From positions 1,282,501 to 1,346,500 of the forward strand of contig NC_092571.1 of the NCBI RefSeq assembly GCF_037975245.1: 64,000 bases of DNA, written 5' to 3'. Source of the stretch: Apostichopus japonicus (taxonomy: Eukaryota; Echinodermata; Holothuroidea; Aspidochirotida; Stichopodidae). Shown piece by piece: positions 33,534-47,000 of the stretch. The stretch's first letter is position 1. Every line of letters starts with the position of its first letter. The notes under the pieces were generated by a model. The model did not search any database. It was not told where the DNA came from and saw nothing but the letters and a program-made list of their open reading frames with translations. The position numbers and the translations under genes are program-made.

Positions 33534-35601
33534 AATATAATCCATCAGCTGGACACCAAGAGCAGGGCGTACTCAAGAAGTAAGGGAGGGATACAGGGGA
33601 AGGAGAAGGAGATAACTAAAACCACTTTTTCACTAAATAATGCCGGAATATCCAAACAGATTCTACTGGCATATCCTGGTTTGTATTCGGAAATTTACAA
33701 GATGACACTTCTTTAGATCGGTGATGTGTGAAGAAGTGTTACTAAGGGAACTCCCCCATCCAACTAACCCCCTCCCTCATCCTTGAATGACTTGGCCCTC
33801 TTTTCAAGCCTGAAGAGTAACTATCTTGATTGAAAATCATACTACCCATTTTGGGCATCATGCCCTGTTACCGAGCAGGAAATAGATTTCACTCTGTCAA
33901 AGCAATTTGCAAACAAATTTAAAATAAATGTAAAAAGAGAGATTATAATACCAACATGCCTATTATTGCATGTTCATCATTATGATGGAGAAAGGACATT
34001 AACCTTGTCTTTTGTGTGTGTAAAATATCATTTCATTACAAAAATAGCATAATATTCATTTCTACACCAATAATACAAGTTCAATAAACATTAAAACAAA
34101 TTTTTTAAAAAATCTATGGAAATTTTATTTTAAAGAGATAACAATAAATTTTCCTCCACCTGCATAGAGCACACTTTCTTGTTCAGCCTTATAGAGCCGT
34201 GACGACAGCATTTCTCCTTAAGCCAGCAGAGGTTGTGATTCTCCAGACAGGCTTGGTTTCTTGCCATACACAGCAAACTGTAACAGAAGCTGTTTCAGAA
34301 TTGTTAAGGGAAACTTTGAAAAGATGCTAAACAAGTTGGACATACTGGTACAGAATTGTCTTGTTTGGTTTAACTTTTGTCGGTTCCAAAAAAAACCAAA
34401 AAAAAAAAACCAGTGATCCAGTATTTGTGTCATAATCTCCACAGAGGTGGCGTCCACTATTTTTCTCAAATGCACAGGGTGGGCAGTTCATACACCTCTA
34501 ATGGTCAAAAACAGCTGGAAATTTTTTTTATTGCTTGGTAATAGACCAAATCATTTGTCACCTACAAAAGCTACCACTGCTAAGTGCATGTTCGCGTCCC
34601 TGTCAGTTTGTCTACGGATTTTTGGTGACATTTTCTCCGGATAAGACTATTCCACTAGATGTCCCTGAATTGGCCAATTTTCAAACATTCTCAAAAGGGT
34701 AATAATACATGGGTTATGGATACAATATAATGGTCAGGAAAAAACTTTGTCTTCATAGTGTTCTACGGCATGTACCTATGCTAAGTATGATGGACAAATA
34801 TTAACGCTACACAACAGCTTATTTTTACATGTTTTGTAGGTTAAAGCTACCACGTTAATAGGCTGGGTATGATGGACACATATTAAGTTACACCACAGCC
34901 TATTTTCCACGCTCCGTATATATTAAAAGCTACCCTGGTACTGCAACCTATCAGGCTCATAACACTTTTGGAGAATTTGAAGGAGAATTAAGATCCAGCA
35001 ACTTTTGCTGATAACGTGAGTGGAGTCAATCAGTATTTTAAGGACAGGATCAGTCCAAAGATGTCTGTATTTGATGAAATGAACAAGGAATCCTGCAGAA
35101 GAACATCATGAAAAAAGAAAAGATCTTTGATGAGGAAGAAGAGAGGGGAACATCCCTAGGGAACAATTTCTTGGGGGGGGAGGGGAGTTATTTCACAGCA
35201 AAATGCTCTACAAAATGAGCAATTTACTACACAATAGCCAATAATTGAATAACAGTTTTGTACATACAGAACCATAGTATTTTCAGTAATTTTTATGAAA
35301 CAGGAAAACTCATGAAGTCAATTTCTGTGCTGTACTGAATCAAACATGAAAGTGACATGATGTACTAGATACTAGGGTGTCTGACTAACAAGCCAAGACC
35401 CAAGAAACAATGAAATAAGGAACTACCTTTGCTCTTTAGGACTGAACGGCTTGTGGTAACATTTTCTGCAGCCCTCAAGACTTTAAGACCATTATTAATG
35501 CATTCCCCGTAATCTTATCTAGCATCCTTCAGAATTAAGTCTCCTCCTCATCATGTTATGAACCTCAAAGGCAATGCCTGCCCACAGCATATCAAACCCA
35601 T
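33534..35601. other. Intergenic, no gene seen
   Basis: AT-rich sequence between the composite transposon and the SLC66A1 minisatellite. A diverged tandem pair of about 85 bp lies at 34775-34935 (both copies include TATGATGGACA and ACAGC(C)TATTTT). No coding exon with family similarity or convincing splice signals was recognised. Confidence 0.5.
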
Positions 35602-36173
35602 GTAATTGTAGATGAGTTACTGTTGTAGATGTTATTTCACGTACATGATGTACTGTTGTAGATGTAATTTCACGTATATGATTTACTGTTGTAGATATTA
35701 TTTCATGTACATGATGTACTGTTGTAGATGTAATTTCACGTATATGATTTACTGTTGTAGATATTATTTCATGTACATGATGTACTGTTGTAGATATAAT
35801 TTCACATATAAGATTTTCTGTTGTAGATGAAATTTCACATATGTCATTTATTGTTGTAGATATAATTTCACGTAAATGATTTACTGTTGTAGATGTAATT
35901 TCACGTACATGATTTACTGTTGTACATATAATTTCACGTATATGATATACTGCTGTAGATGTAATTGAATGTACATGATGTACTGTTGTAGATGTTATTT
36001 CACGTATATGATTTACTGTTGTAGATGTTATTTCACATATATGATTGACTGTTGTAGATGCAATTTCATGTACATGATCGACCGTTGTAGATGTAATTTC
36101 ACGTATATGATTTACTGTTGTAGATGAAATTTCACGTATATGATTTACTGTTGTAGATGTCATTTCACGTATA
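35602..36173 (-). repeat. 33-bp minisatellite at the 3' end of SLC66A1
   Basis: About 17 units of a 33-bp repeat. On the minus strand each unit reads roughly ACATCTACAACAGTAAATCA followed by TATACGTGAAATT. The unit length is a multiple of three, so one minus-strand frame stays open for 214 codons (11-residue unit TSTTVNHIREI). This is a composition effect and no protein is claimed. The first unit overlaps the last codons and stop of SLC66A1. Confidence 0.93.
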
Positions 36174-39100
36174 AGGATACAGAGACGTCGAAGACCAGCG
36201 TGCCAATACTACCGACCAGCCAGGGAAGATGGCGGCACAGGAACACGAGGGAGGTGTCTTCCAAGATCACAGAGAGTCCGTACGTCAAATTACCGAGAAC
36301 GGTGATGATGAACATAAAGATCGATATACCCTCCACTGATTTCCTTTTGAACTAGAGAAGCAAAAAACGTGAAACAAAATAATTCTCTGCCAAAATTGTC
36401 AGAAATGCAAGTTAAAATGAAACTCATGGTCAATAAATGTTTCAAGTTTCCCATCAAATGAAAGGTTCCTACTTTCTGCCTCTTGAATTACTTGTCGCTG
36501 AACTGCAACACGACATTTTCTTCGATCTCCTCTTGAACAACGGTTATGCCGCATTCCGATCAGAGATCAAATGAGGCACTTTACATCAACTGTTTGTAAA
36601 CAAGTGTAAAGGCATTCACTAATGCCCCTCAGAAGATGGGAGCCGGACCAAATATTAGCTTAGTTTTACTTTTGTCTGCTAAACCACATTTCAATATATC
36701 GGTGTAAACATATTCCATTTCCTGTTGCTAAACTTGACTGTTAAATACCGATTTCCTTATTTTGAAACGAAAAAGGAGTAAGTCTGTTCATTTTGCCTTT
36801 CTTTGAACACCTTGTCCTTTAAGGGTGAGTCTAGTTCAAAGGATTATATTGCGATAAATATTTAAGGATTTTACTGCCATAGATAGTCAGGGTTTTATAC
36901 TTACATTTTTGTAAAGCTGGGGTGAACGAGACATAAAGTAGCAGATCCCGGAAACTACTCCAAAGATGTAACCTATAAGATCTTCACTATCCTGATTTGG
37001 AAAACATAATAAAAGAAAAACATATTTATAGACAACTTTAATGGCAATGAAACAAAGAAACAAAAATCTTAATTTTTGAAAACATATTGGCCATATGAAC
37101 TAGTGGGCAAGTAGGCATGCCATATTCAGTCCTTATCCATTACCCCATAATGACCATGTATTGGCCAGATGAACTAGTGGGCAAGCAGGCATGCTATATT
37201 CAGTCCTTACCCATTTCCCCATAATGACCACTTTTGGTCTTCATCTTATGATGATAGTGCATTCTTAAATCTCTCTTCAAGACAGTAAAAATTCGGAAAT
37301 GAACCCCATTTCTCAAATTTTAGAAGGCTAGGCGAACTTTGCAATCAAAGAATGGTTTGATGATTTTGCTTTCAGAAGAAACAGAATTTCTCTAGATCAT
37401 AAAAGCACCAACACTGTAGCATTATAACTTACTGCAACAAATTCACTGAACAGTTTACGGTCAGACGTATTTCATAACATGATAATATCGTGTTATAAGT
37501 GAAACAACTGCTTTCATTAAGTTGTTCCGAGTTCACTATCCTTCCTTCATCCATCCTCTTTCAATCCTGTTATCAAATTTTTTTCTTTCAATGAATTACA
37601 TCAGCTCATTAAATCTTGATAAAAGGCTTTCAAAACCGTAATTACTAGAAACACTTTCACTTCAACAAGGGCAGTTCAACTTTTTCAGGTTGTTCTGTCA
37701 ACAAAGAACAGAAACAGATTTTAGGAATGTAAACATTCTAGAGAGCAGAGTAAACACAAAATGGGAAGTGCGATACTTCCCAATTTGATGGTGTTTCCCC
37801 TTTCATCAGACAAAGTCATTGTCTTAACCGGTGTGTTGTAATGCACAACAAGTTTATCACCACGTTCTTTTTTTTCCTTTTTTTCTGCCAACTATTTTTG
37901 ACTATGTATAAGAGCATTCCATATAATCGACAGCTTGCCCTAAATCAATTAAATCAGTTTAAATGGCTATATTTAAGTACTTATTCTAGTAAATCCCTTT
38001 TACATTCACTGGATCCTAAATAATCAATATGCTAAGTATATGCTATGTATTTCTTGCATACTGCTACATCTACTGAGCAGAGTACCCTATTGTAGTGCAT
38101 GCTTCCACAACCGCTGGGTGCTAAATAAGATAATCTATATGCTGTTTATTGTAAATCATTTCAAAATTCATGACATTGCACATGATATTGTCCCTGTATC
38201 ATACAAGTTTACAATCTTTTGGGGTTCTATATAATACTGAGTATTGGATACATGCTGCCTCATCCATTACAGTAGTACATGCTATTATAGTGTAGGTTTC
38301 TTCATTCATTGTGTACAATAGGCTACTGTAATGTATACTTCTACATCCATTGAGTACAATAGGCTAATGTGTATGCTTCTACATCCATTGAGAACAAAAG
38401 GCTATTGTGTGTATGCTTCTACATCCATCGTGTACAATAGGCTATTGCAGTGTATGTTCCAACATCCATAGAGAACAATAGACTATTGTAATGTCAAATT
38501 TAGACACTTGACAGCTTGACTGGACGGACATTTTGTGTGGTCAACCGAGGAGGGCTGTAGATTGCAAGTGACCAGCAACTCAAAAGAGGTCATTGCTCAA
38601 AGGCTACGAGACAACTTGTGACAACTTTTAGTGTGGATGCTTCAAATTGTGAGAAACTGACTTCATATAATGCACATTTCGTACATATTCGACTTACAGT
38701 AAACATACAGTCACCGCTCTGTCCAAAATAAACCATGCAAGTCTGCTCCTCATACGAGAGCAGCGACCTTCCAGCTCCTATATGGTGACCGCTCTTAATT
38801 TGTGGACCTTGTGGCCATGACAACAGACTTGTTCCATAAAATGCCGAGAAGACTAAGCAACAGTAAATAACATGTCTTGGCTCCACCTGAGCTGTTGAAC
38901 TATACGTAGGCCTGTTGATTGGATCTGCTGAAAACAAAGAGAGAATAAGTAATTGCATGAATTTTACAAAGTAGTATTTAAAATGAGAAGAAAGAAAAAA
39001 AATGAGCAGGAGGTGAACATCTTTGCTTCTAATTAAGTGGTCACTGCAAACTGGGATAGACGAAGCTATTAAACAAACCGAGTAATAAATGCTCCTAAAT

Positions 39101-42100
39101 AACAAATATTGCCATCCAAATAGCATGTGTCAGCTTATAGAGATGTTTTCTTGAACCAGAAAGCAACAAAATCACAAGAGAGAAAGATGAAAGTCACATT
39201 TGCAAGTTGAAACTGACATCCAAATATCCTTGTTTTCAAATTCTGCATATTGCTCAACCATTTCGTCCAGATAGAGCCTTTAATTTTTCTTTTCCAGAAA
39301 TTGTAGCACAGCTCTAGGTATTGGGTGGTGTCTGTGATGTCATTAGGAGGAATGTCTAGTCACTCGTGCTCTCATTGGACACAACTGTAATGTCTGCGAG
39401 AAATTAAAATACAACGTCAAAAATCCTCCAATGAGGGTGCTAGAGAGGAACAGTACGTCTGCCAATTTGATTCAACATACAGCGTGCCTATTGGTTCCAA
39501 TTAAAACACACAAATATGTGAAATTTGTGGAAAACTTGCTCGAAGCTGATTTTGTTTTCTGTACAAATGACGACACTGTGCAATCGACGTTCATAGAACC
39601 GACATGAGCTAGCGTAATTCTAGATATGCCGACTTTTTCCGATCAAAATGCTGGAATTTGTGGGCAAAGTCGTTGGATATATATATTTCTCAAACATGCA
39701 TGTGACAATTTTGTACAATGTAAGAAAAACTCACAGCCAATTAAAGTTTGACATATTAGTGTCAATTGCGGACTCATGGCATCTTTAGGGTGTACCATAC
39801 AAACTGATTCCCACAATGTAACTTTTCCCCCGAGATTCAACGATTTGTACTTTACTAAGTACAGAGAAGATTTTATCAGCTCCACTGCCATCATGATATC
39901 ACACCTATCACTCAATCTAGCTGTTGCTAATACAGTTTCATTTTATAAATCATCAGCAAACTGGAAAATCCACATTTTTTTTCACATCGACCGAAAACTT
40001 CTTGTTTTTCAACCAAGTGATGCAGAAAATTGACAGCAGACTGTTCAAAAGAAAACCAAACTTCTGTTAACAGACAATGCCTATTATCTGTCAACTTTAC
40101 TCCCTCGCCCTCAACCTCCCGCACCCCTCCCCCCAAACCCCACAAGCCACATTTTGCTACCCAGCACAATACAATAGATAGCTTACCCGGCTCATAAGCT
40201 CGGACAGTACGATGTCTGTTTTTGATCTTGTAATACAGAAACTGTGATAAGATGCATACATCCATGAAAATATAATAATAGGCCACGTAAATCTGTAGAG
40301 AGAATCAAACAACAGGGGATTAAATATCAGGTCATTCATGTCGCTTGCTCATGCATCAGAGATGTAACACTGTAAAGGTAACCAGATGCTATATGAAACT
40401 CATGTAAAGGTAACAAGATGCTATATGAAACTCATGTTACAAAGGTATCCAGATATTATATGAAACTCATGTAAAGGTAACAAGATGCTATATGAAACTC
40501 ATGTAAAGGTAGCCAGATGATATGTGATACTCATGCAAAGGTAACCAGATGCTATATGAAACTCATGTTACAAAGGTAACCAGATGCTATATGAAACTTA
40601 TGTACAGGTAACCAGATGCTATATGAAACTCATGTAAAGGTAACCAGATGCTATATGAAACTCATGTAAAGATAACCAGATGCTATATGAAACTATGTAG
40701 AGGTAACCAAATGTCATTTGAAACTTATTTAAAGGCAACCAGATGCTATATGAAACTCATGTAAAAGTAACCAGATGCTATATGAAACTCATGTAAAGGT
40801 AACCAGATGCTATATGAAACTCATGTAAAGGTAACCAGATGCTATATGAAACTCATGTAAAGGTAACCAGATGACAAATGACACTCATGTAAAGGTAACC
40901 AGATGCTATATGAAACTCATGTAAAGGTCACTAGATGTCATATGAAAATCATGTTAAAAAGGTAACCAGATGCTATATGAAACTCATGTTAAGGTAACCA
41001 GATGCTATATGAAACTCATGAAGAGGTAACCAGATGCTATATGAAACTCATTTAAAGGTAACCAGATGCTATATGAAACTCATGTAAAGGTAACCAGATG
41101 TCATTTGAAACTCATGTAAAGGTAACTAGATGCTATGAAACTCATTTTAATGGTACCCAGATGCTATATGAAACTCATGCAAAGGTAACCAGATGCTATT
41201 TGAAACTCATGTAAAGGTAACCAGATGCTATTAAACTCATGTAAAGGTAACCAGATGCTATTTGAAACTTGTGTGCAAACAACACTAACAATGTTGACAA
41301 GGCCTGCTAAAGGCATCAGAAAGAAGTGATTCAAGTTACCTGTGTAGGAAGTTGACCTGACAGCAAGCAGCCTGTTAAATTAGATATGTCTCCAAGTAAC
41401 CACATGATGAGGAAAAGTGGAGACAATGCTTGGTCGACTGCACCATTTTTGTAGGCTTCATAAAATTGTCTGTATGAAAAACAAAAAGAAAGTCAAAGGA
41501 TCTGATATGTACACTCAAAAGTAGATTTTCAGTAACCAACAGGGAAAGGGATACTTTGGTGGCTGAAATTAATAAAAAATACTGGAATATTCTGCATTAT
41601 TGAGGTCTAAGTCATATCCTAAGTAGTAGCATTTTGTATCAATCGATGAAGATAATGAATTTTTCACGATTTGTCATCATGGCAATTGGCAAGTCAGCTA
41701 AAAATATTTTGGATCTTTCTTTATAATATTTATCTCACTTATTAATACAGGAAAATAATATATCTACCAAACAAAATAAGGTTGCAGTTTGATGAAATTC
41801 TAAGACATCAGAGAACCCTGACAGCTAAGCAAACATTCCAAATGTATGTATCAGGTTTGAAGAGTAAATCAACTAGAAAATGTAATAGTAAGGTAAAGCT
41901 TGAACAGTTTACCAGTAAGTCCTGAATGCACAGTAAGCTTAGAAATGTTCATAAGTGTGCAGCAACATTGAGAGGATAGGTAAGTCAAGTATGGAAACAT
42001 TAAGGTGCCATGAATTTATGCTAACATCTTTCTCTGCAAAATAACTGCAATTCATGATTTTGTCTCAAGTTTGTCAAAGTTGATGACCTTTCAGTGTCAT

Positions 42101-44050
42101 CTTCCAGCAAAATGTTGAATCCTCACTTATTAGTTTGTCGGAATTTCTTTCGTTTTGTTGCAAATTGTTCGTGTAGACACGGACAGTGCAATTAATCATT
42201 CTGTCAAAACTTGCTGAGTACTGTCTTTTAGGAAATGATCTAAACATTTTGATGGCACCTCAACATTTCCATGTAGTCAAGTGAAATTAAACCTACATAC
42301 ACTTAAATCTCTGTAGGATTTTACTTCCTAGGCTGGGGTAACAATGTTCTTAAAGCAGCCTAATGGAGAAGTCTGCAAGAAACTGTTATCTGTATATAAC
42401 GTGAACGAGAAGTTTATAAACAGCGTGCAGACACACTGAGAAGACAGGTAATTCAGGAGCAAGTGTAAACTGTACCAACTTTTAATCCCTTCCAAACTAT
42501 GCCCTTAAAAGCAGGCGATTGGGTTGATAAGTCTGGTCTAAAGCTTTTAACAGACATAGGATAAACCCAATACACTGCTTTAAATGGCTTTGAATTTATC
42601 TAGCAATACTTTATAGTGCAGTATCCATGCTTACTTGAACAACAATGTGCAAAGGTTGTCTGTAATTAGTGTCAGTCAATTACACAACCAACAAGTGGAA
42701 GATAAAACTTCACTTTCACATGCATTGTTTATATTAGACATTACAATTAATCTCAATATCTCGAGAGTAACTTTGATTTTTTTTTTTTGGGGGGGAATGT
42801 TTATGGAGAGATTTCAAAATTCATCTGGACCCCATCTTTAATATGAGTTGTGCACAACTAAAACAATAGAACAAATTAACTGCAGTGCTTTTGCAATGAC
42901 AAAACTAAAATTATATTCAAGCAAAAGATTCTTTTTGCCAAACTGATTTGAATATTTCAAGAAAGCTTCAAACATGAAACACTTTTGTGGATAAGTTCCA
43001 GTATTAAATAAAACTATTAAAAATATTCATAAAATCAATTGTTGTAACAATCAATACTACCCATTTATGTCGATACAGTACAAGGAAAGACAAGCATGGG
43101 TTTTCTGAAAAGACTCTCAAAAGAGGCTAAGATGTTTTGGCTAAATTTTTAGCGACAGTGCTTGTTTCCAAAATGGTGTCCAGGCTAATTTGCAGCGTCT
43201 CGAGTACGCAACCATACAGTACCTCAATTTTTCATAAGTACATTCTCTTACAAAGATTGTTTTTTTCTCTATCTCTTAGATTATAGGGTGTGCAAACAAT
43301 ATGTTTGATATAAATATTTTTTGTGGTGTTTGTTAAAGGGTGTGAAGACTCGCGCAAAAAGAAACGTCTATTGCAGGTAATCTGACCTAGTTTCGAATGA
43401 GGTGTAACAGAAGTGTTAGACACCACCATCGATCCCAGAAAATACACACACAGCTTGCTACCGTCGGTAATTAGACACTAGTGTACAGTCAGTACATACA
43501 GCTGCTGTCAATACCCACAGCACAGTGTATAAACGATACAGCGATTTTGTAGCGACACGAACAAAACGTCACTTGCAAGCAACAGAAAGTTAACTTTTTT
43601 AGATGGCCGCACACGGTTTGGGGCGAGTCTTCAATGCCTTTAAAAAGAATTACATTGAACAAGCATACTGCAAACAGTGTGCAAGACTGTGTGACTGGCT
43701 AAACTCTAGATTATGCATCATAATTTTTTTTTACAGGATTTTCTCTTTCTGTTCTTTTCGAAAAAATCTGAATTTTTGAAAACACCGCACCCAGAATAAA
43801 TTTGAAATTGAATTGTTTTCTTTAAAACCATGGTAACCAAGTAGCTTGATGGTGGATGTCTAACGACTTACGGAAAGAAGACAACGATCCAAAACCCAAT
43901 GGAAATAAGGCCGATGATAAAGCCGGCCATCTGCATCTCATTGTGTACACATTCTCCGAATATAGTGTAGGTCCAGTTTGCGTAGGTTGAATTGCACCCT
44001 GTGTTAATTGGAACGTGAAGATGTGACAACATTGAATAAGAGTCTGCCAT
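36160..44050 (-). CDS. SLC66A1: Lysosomal cationic amino-acid transporter, PQ-loop family, 6 exons
   Basis: Minus-strand exons 44050-43872, 41469-41340, 40292-40187, 38927-38698, 36991-36905 and 36351-36160 join in frame (924 nt, 307 aa; human SLC66A1/PQLC2 is 291). The family exports lysine, arginine and histidine from lysosomes and recruits the C9orf72 complex. Visible: glycosylated luminal start with NST and NWT, the helix FIIGLISIGFWIVV, first PQ motif FFPQFYEAYKNG, conserved WLLGDISNLTGCLL, YYIFMDVCILSQFLYY, second PQ motif SRSPQLYKN, and RHLPWLVGSIGTLVFD. The acceptor directly abuts the ATG, implying a 5' non-coding exon upstream. The C terminus (SLYVK) ends inside a minisatellite and lacks the dileucine sorting signal known from the human protein. 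Transporter identity is secure; orthology within the PQ-loop family is likely. Confidence 0.92.
37085..37232. repeat. Two-copy 74-bp tandem repeat
   Basis: A segment starting TATTGGCCATATGAACTAG recurs 74 bp later with few changes. It lies in the fourth SLC66A1 intron (36992-38697). Confidence 0.8.
38300..38495. repeat. Short minisatellite in SLC66A1 intron
   Basis: Four to five diverged units of about 42-50 bp, each with CTTCTACATCCATTGAG and ACAATAGGCTATTG. It lies within the same intron as the 74-bp pair, close to the exon at 38698. Confidence 0.75.
40370..41275. repeat. 32-bp minisatellite in SLC66A1 intron 2
   Basis: About 28 units of consensus AGGTAACCAGATGCTATATG followed by AAACTCATGTAA, period 32, with occasional shorter or longer units. 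It fills most of the intron between exons 40187-40292 and 41340-41469. Each unit contains AGGTAAC on the plus strand, which is antisense to the gene, so it is not a donor series for SLC66A1. Confidence 0.93.
43546..43645 (-). repeat. Dispersed repeat, copy 2
   Basis: Reverse-complement partner of 5217-5314, with about three differences over 95 bp. It lies in the first SLC66A1 intron within the window (41470-43871). Confidence 0.75.
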
Positions 44051-47000
44051 CTGAAAGAAAGAAAGAAAAACAGGGAAGAAGCAATAATCAAACGGAATTT
44101 TACCAAATTTTATTTCAGGTCTACGGTATTAAACGGAAAAATTAGACGGAAAAATTAAAACGGAAAAATTAGACGGAAAAATTCAAATCTAGCAAAACCG
44201 TCTACAATTGGTTGACGATATTCTGAGAACTACCAAGAAGAAAATCAACCGGTGCTGTGGCCGAGTGAATGAAGGCCGCTGGCATTTGAAGCAATGATGC
44301 TTAGCAATTGGGAAGTTCGGGGTTCATTTTTGTCAGTTGGTGAACAAAACAACAGCTTTGAGAGTGATGGTAATTTATCATTTCACGTAGTTGAAGGTAG
44401 GCCTAGGCCGTACTGGGGGCGTGTCATTCCGCCATCAGTATATTTTGCCATAGAAAATGTGCTCTTTCCGCCATAGAAAAGTGCCAATGAGCCATGTTAT
44501 CCCAATTGTGTAAAACTAAGAGGGCCTGACGTTTCGATCCTAGCATGATCTTCTTCAGAGGCTGAATGACAAGTTACAGTAACAGAAGGGACAAATACAC
44601 ACACAGAATATAAACAGGTTAATAAGCAGGGTGAACATATCAACCATTACTAAAATGTACCATTCCACCATGGATCGAAACCTATGACGGAAAGGTATGG
44701 CGGTATGTACTTATGCCGGAATGGCACTAAATCCGGCCGTACTTAGTTACATTTTACAATGCAATTTGAATTGGATGTAAAGAACTAGTCTTCCACAGGA
44801 CAACCTCCACAGCAGATTTTGCTTGTCCGAGCATAAAATTGGTTGTATATCCAATATAATGGTCACTAATAGTGATACAACATTTTCAACAAGCATGTAA
44901 AACCATCCTCACATCAGTGTTTTTCCTCACTGAGATATTTCATTTTCTTCTTTACACAATTACAGCTCGGGTAAATCTTTAGCAGTTTTTATCATGGTAA
45001 AATTTCCGACAAATACTCATTATCATGAACAGGTCGCAATTGACTTGAATTTTACGACAACTCACAGTACTTAGCCAACCTTAGAACAATTGGTCATGCC
45101 TAACTTTTAGGCCTAGCTAATTACCTAGCCTAGGTCTATCGTTAGGCCTATGTTTTTATTTTGATCGTCTCACCATTAGGCTGGTTCAATCTGAGCTCTG
45201 ATCACTAAAATGGTGCCTCATTCGCCGATTAACTTCGCGGCCGTTCTTGCCTGTAGAGTCGCTGAAGGGTACTGATGCTGGCCTTTTGCAGGTAGCCTAC
45301 GCGTTGTAAATAGGAGTTAAGGCTAGTTAGCGGCCAAGTTGCAAATATATAAAAATAACGTTAGCTTCTCCTGTCCTGATCGTTCAAAACTGTCCCATAG
45401 GCAGTCCTATGAATGGCAGATCACTGCACATACTCCTAATCCCAGGCAAATAGAACAAGTTGCTTAATGATAAGTCTAGTTAACGAATGATGTTTGAAAG
45501 GCTTTCGTTTCTTCCACTCCAGGAGAGTTCGTGGCAACAACTTCCTGTAGATGTTGGACAATTGATCGCATGTGACTACTATTCTGTGTCGGTACCGATA
45601 TTCTGATCTTGGCCTTGACCTTACCGCATACAAGTATTTTGTACATAATTTAAAATACACAGCTGTGTTGGTTGTGTCATGCATTCACAATAACAACACG
45701 AATAGTCATATGACCGAGTCGAAGTTAGCCAGTTATTTCGACGCGAACTTCGTACTAATCCAATCCAAGCAACATGATTTTCAACAAGGGTGTATATCAA
45801 AATATTTCCACTTGATAGAGAGGGTATCACTAGGAAACGTCCCCAATTTTAGTGAAGAAAAAAGGATGTTTGGAAACAAAAATACCCATCTTCCATATTT
45901 GCAATTATAAAGTGACCTTATTCCTTTTGTTGGAATATTAAAAAGAGAAGACGAAATTGGTATCTTGTTCTTGAAAAGTTAATAAAGTAGTGCAGTTCAA
46001 ACTTTTGTGTTGCATCTGAGGAACTAATCTGCATGTGATCTGTGTATTAGAATAGGTAGTCCAGCGACTCGTCTAATTAACGAGCATCTGATGTTTAAAG
46101 GGTCGTTTCTCAACAAACTTAAAAGAGGTATAGAAGTCAAACCTGGACTGATAGCAGTGATTCTTGTTAAACGGTGTACAACATTGTATTCAGAATTGAT
46201 TTTGCTCCTAACTCATCCTTTAAAGGTAGTCTGTATAGGCCCCAAATTATAGCAAGCTATAATTGCTAGAAGTTTTCAAAAAGTACTTTCCTGGAGGTCT
46301 TTACTCTCCAAATTGTTCTCAGGCATTTTCAAGGCAGACACAAGATGACTGAATGTCCAAGTGAGGGAAATTTCCTTGGAGGTTGTAATAAATGCCACGG
46401 CAGTTTAAGAATTTTGACCAAAGGTGACCATAATTGAATATCTAGCATATTTGGGGCCAACACAGCATACCTTTAAGCACACCATTCCATATGTGTGCTT
46501 ACAGAGGGGGATTGGAGGGGGGTGGAGATGGGTTTGACTTTATTGCATTGGAGTATAAATTTCGAAACTTTTAGCTATAGTGCAATCGGTTGCAACGGAA
46601 TGTGCAGTTTCAATGAAATGGAAAGGTTTAAAGGCCTATAGTGAACAACATATACACATACATTTATGAAAACTTGGGAAACAACTCAACATGTGACATA
46701 GAAGTATTTTACTGTCAGATTGCAGTAGTTTATCATCGAGCTATTTCTTTTGTTTTCTGCTATACCCAGCTCACAAGGTATAGAGGAGTACTGTATAAGC
46801 TGGCAACCCATTTCTTGGGGGTCTCAACCATGCTTTGGAAAGTGTCAGTGGGCATTGTGCATGTTGAACCTGTGTAAACAACCTAAAAACTATGATTCCC
46901 TATTTCCTTCTAGGCTGACTATCCAGAACAAGACATGGAATCAAAGGTATCATTTTCAGATAAATTCAGTAAGAAATATAGTCGGGAATTGGGGGAAAAA

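Noticed and set aside
40370-41275. Possible CRISPR array from regular 32-bp spacing
   Set aside because: The units are head-to-tail copies without unique spacers, and the sequence is eukaryotic; it is a minisatellite.
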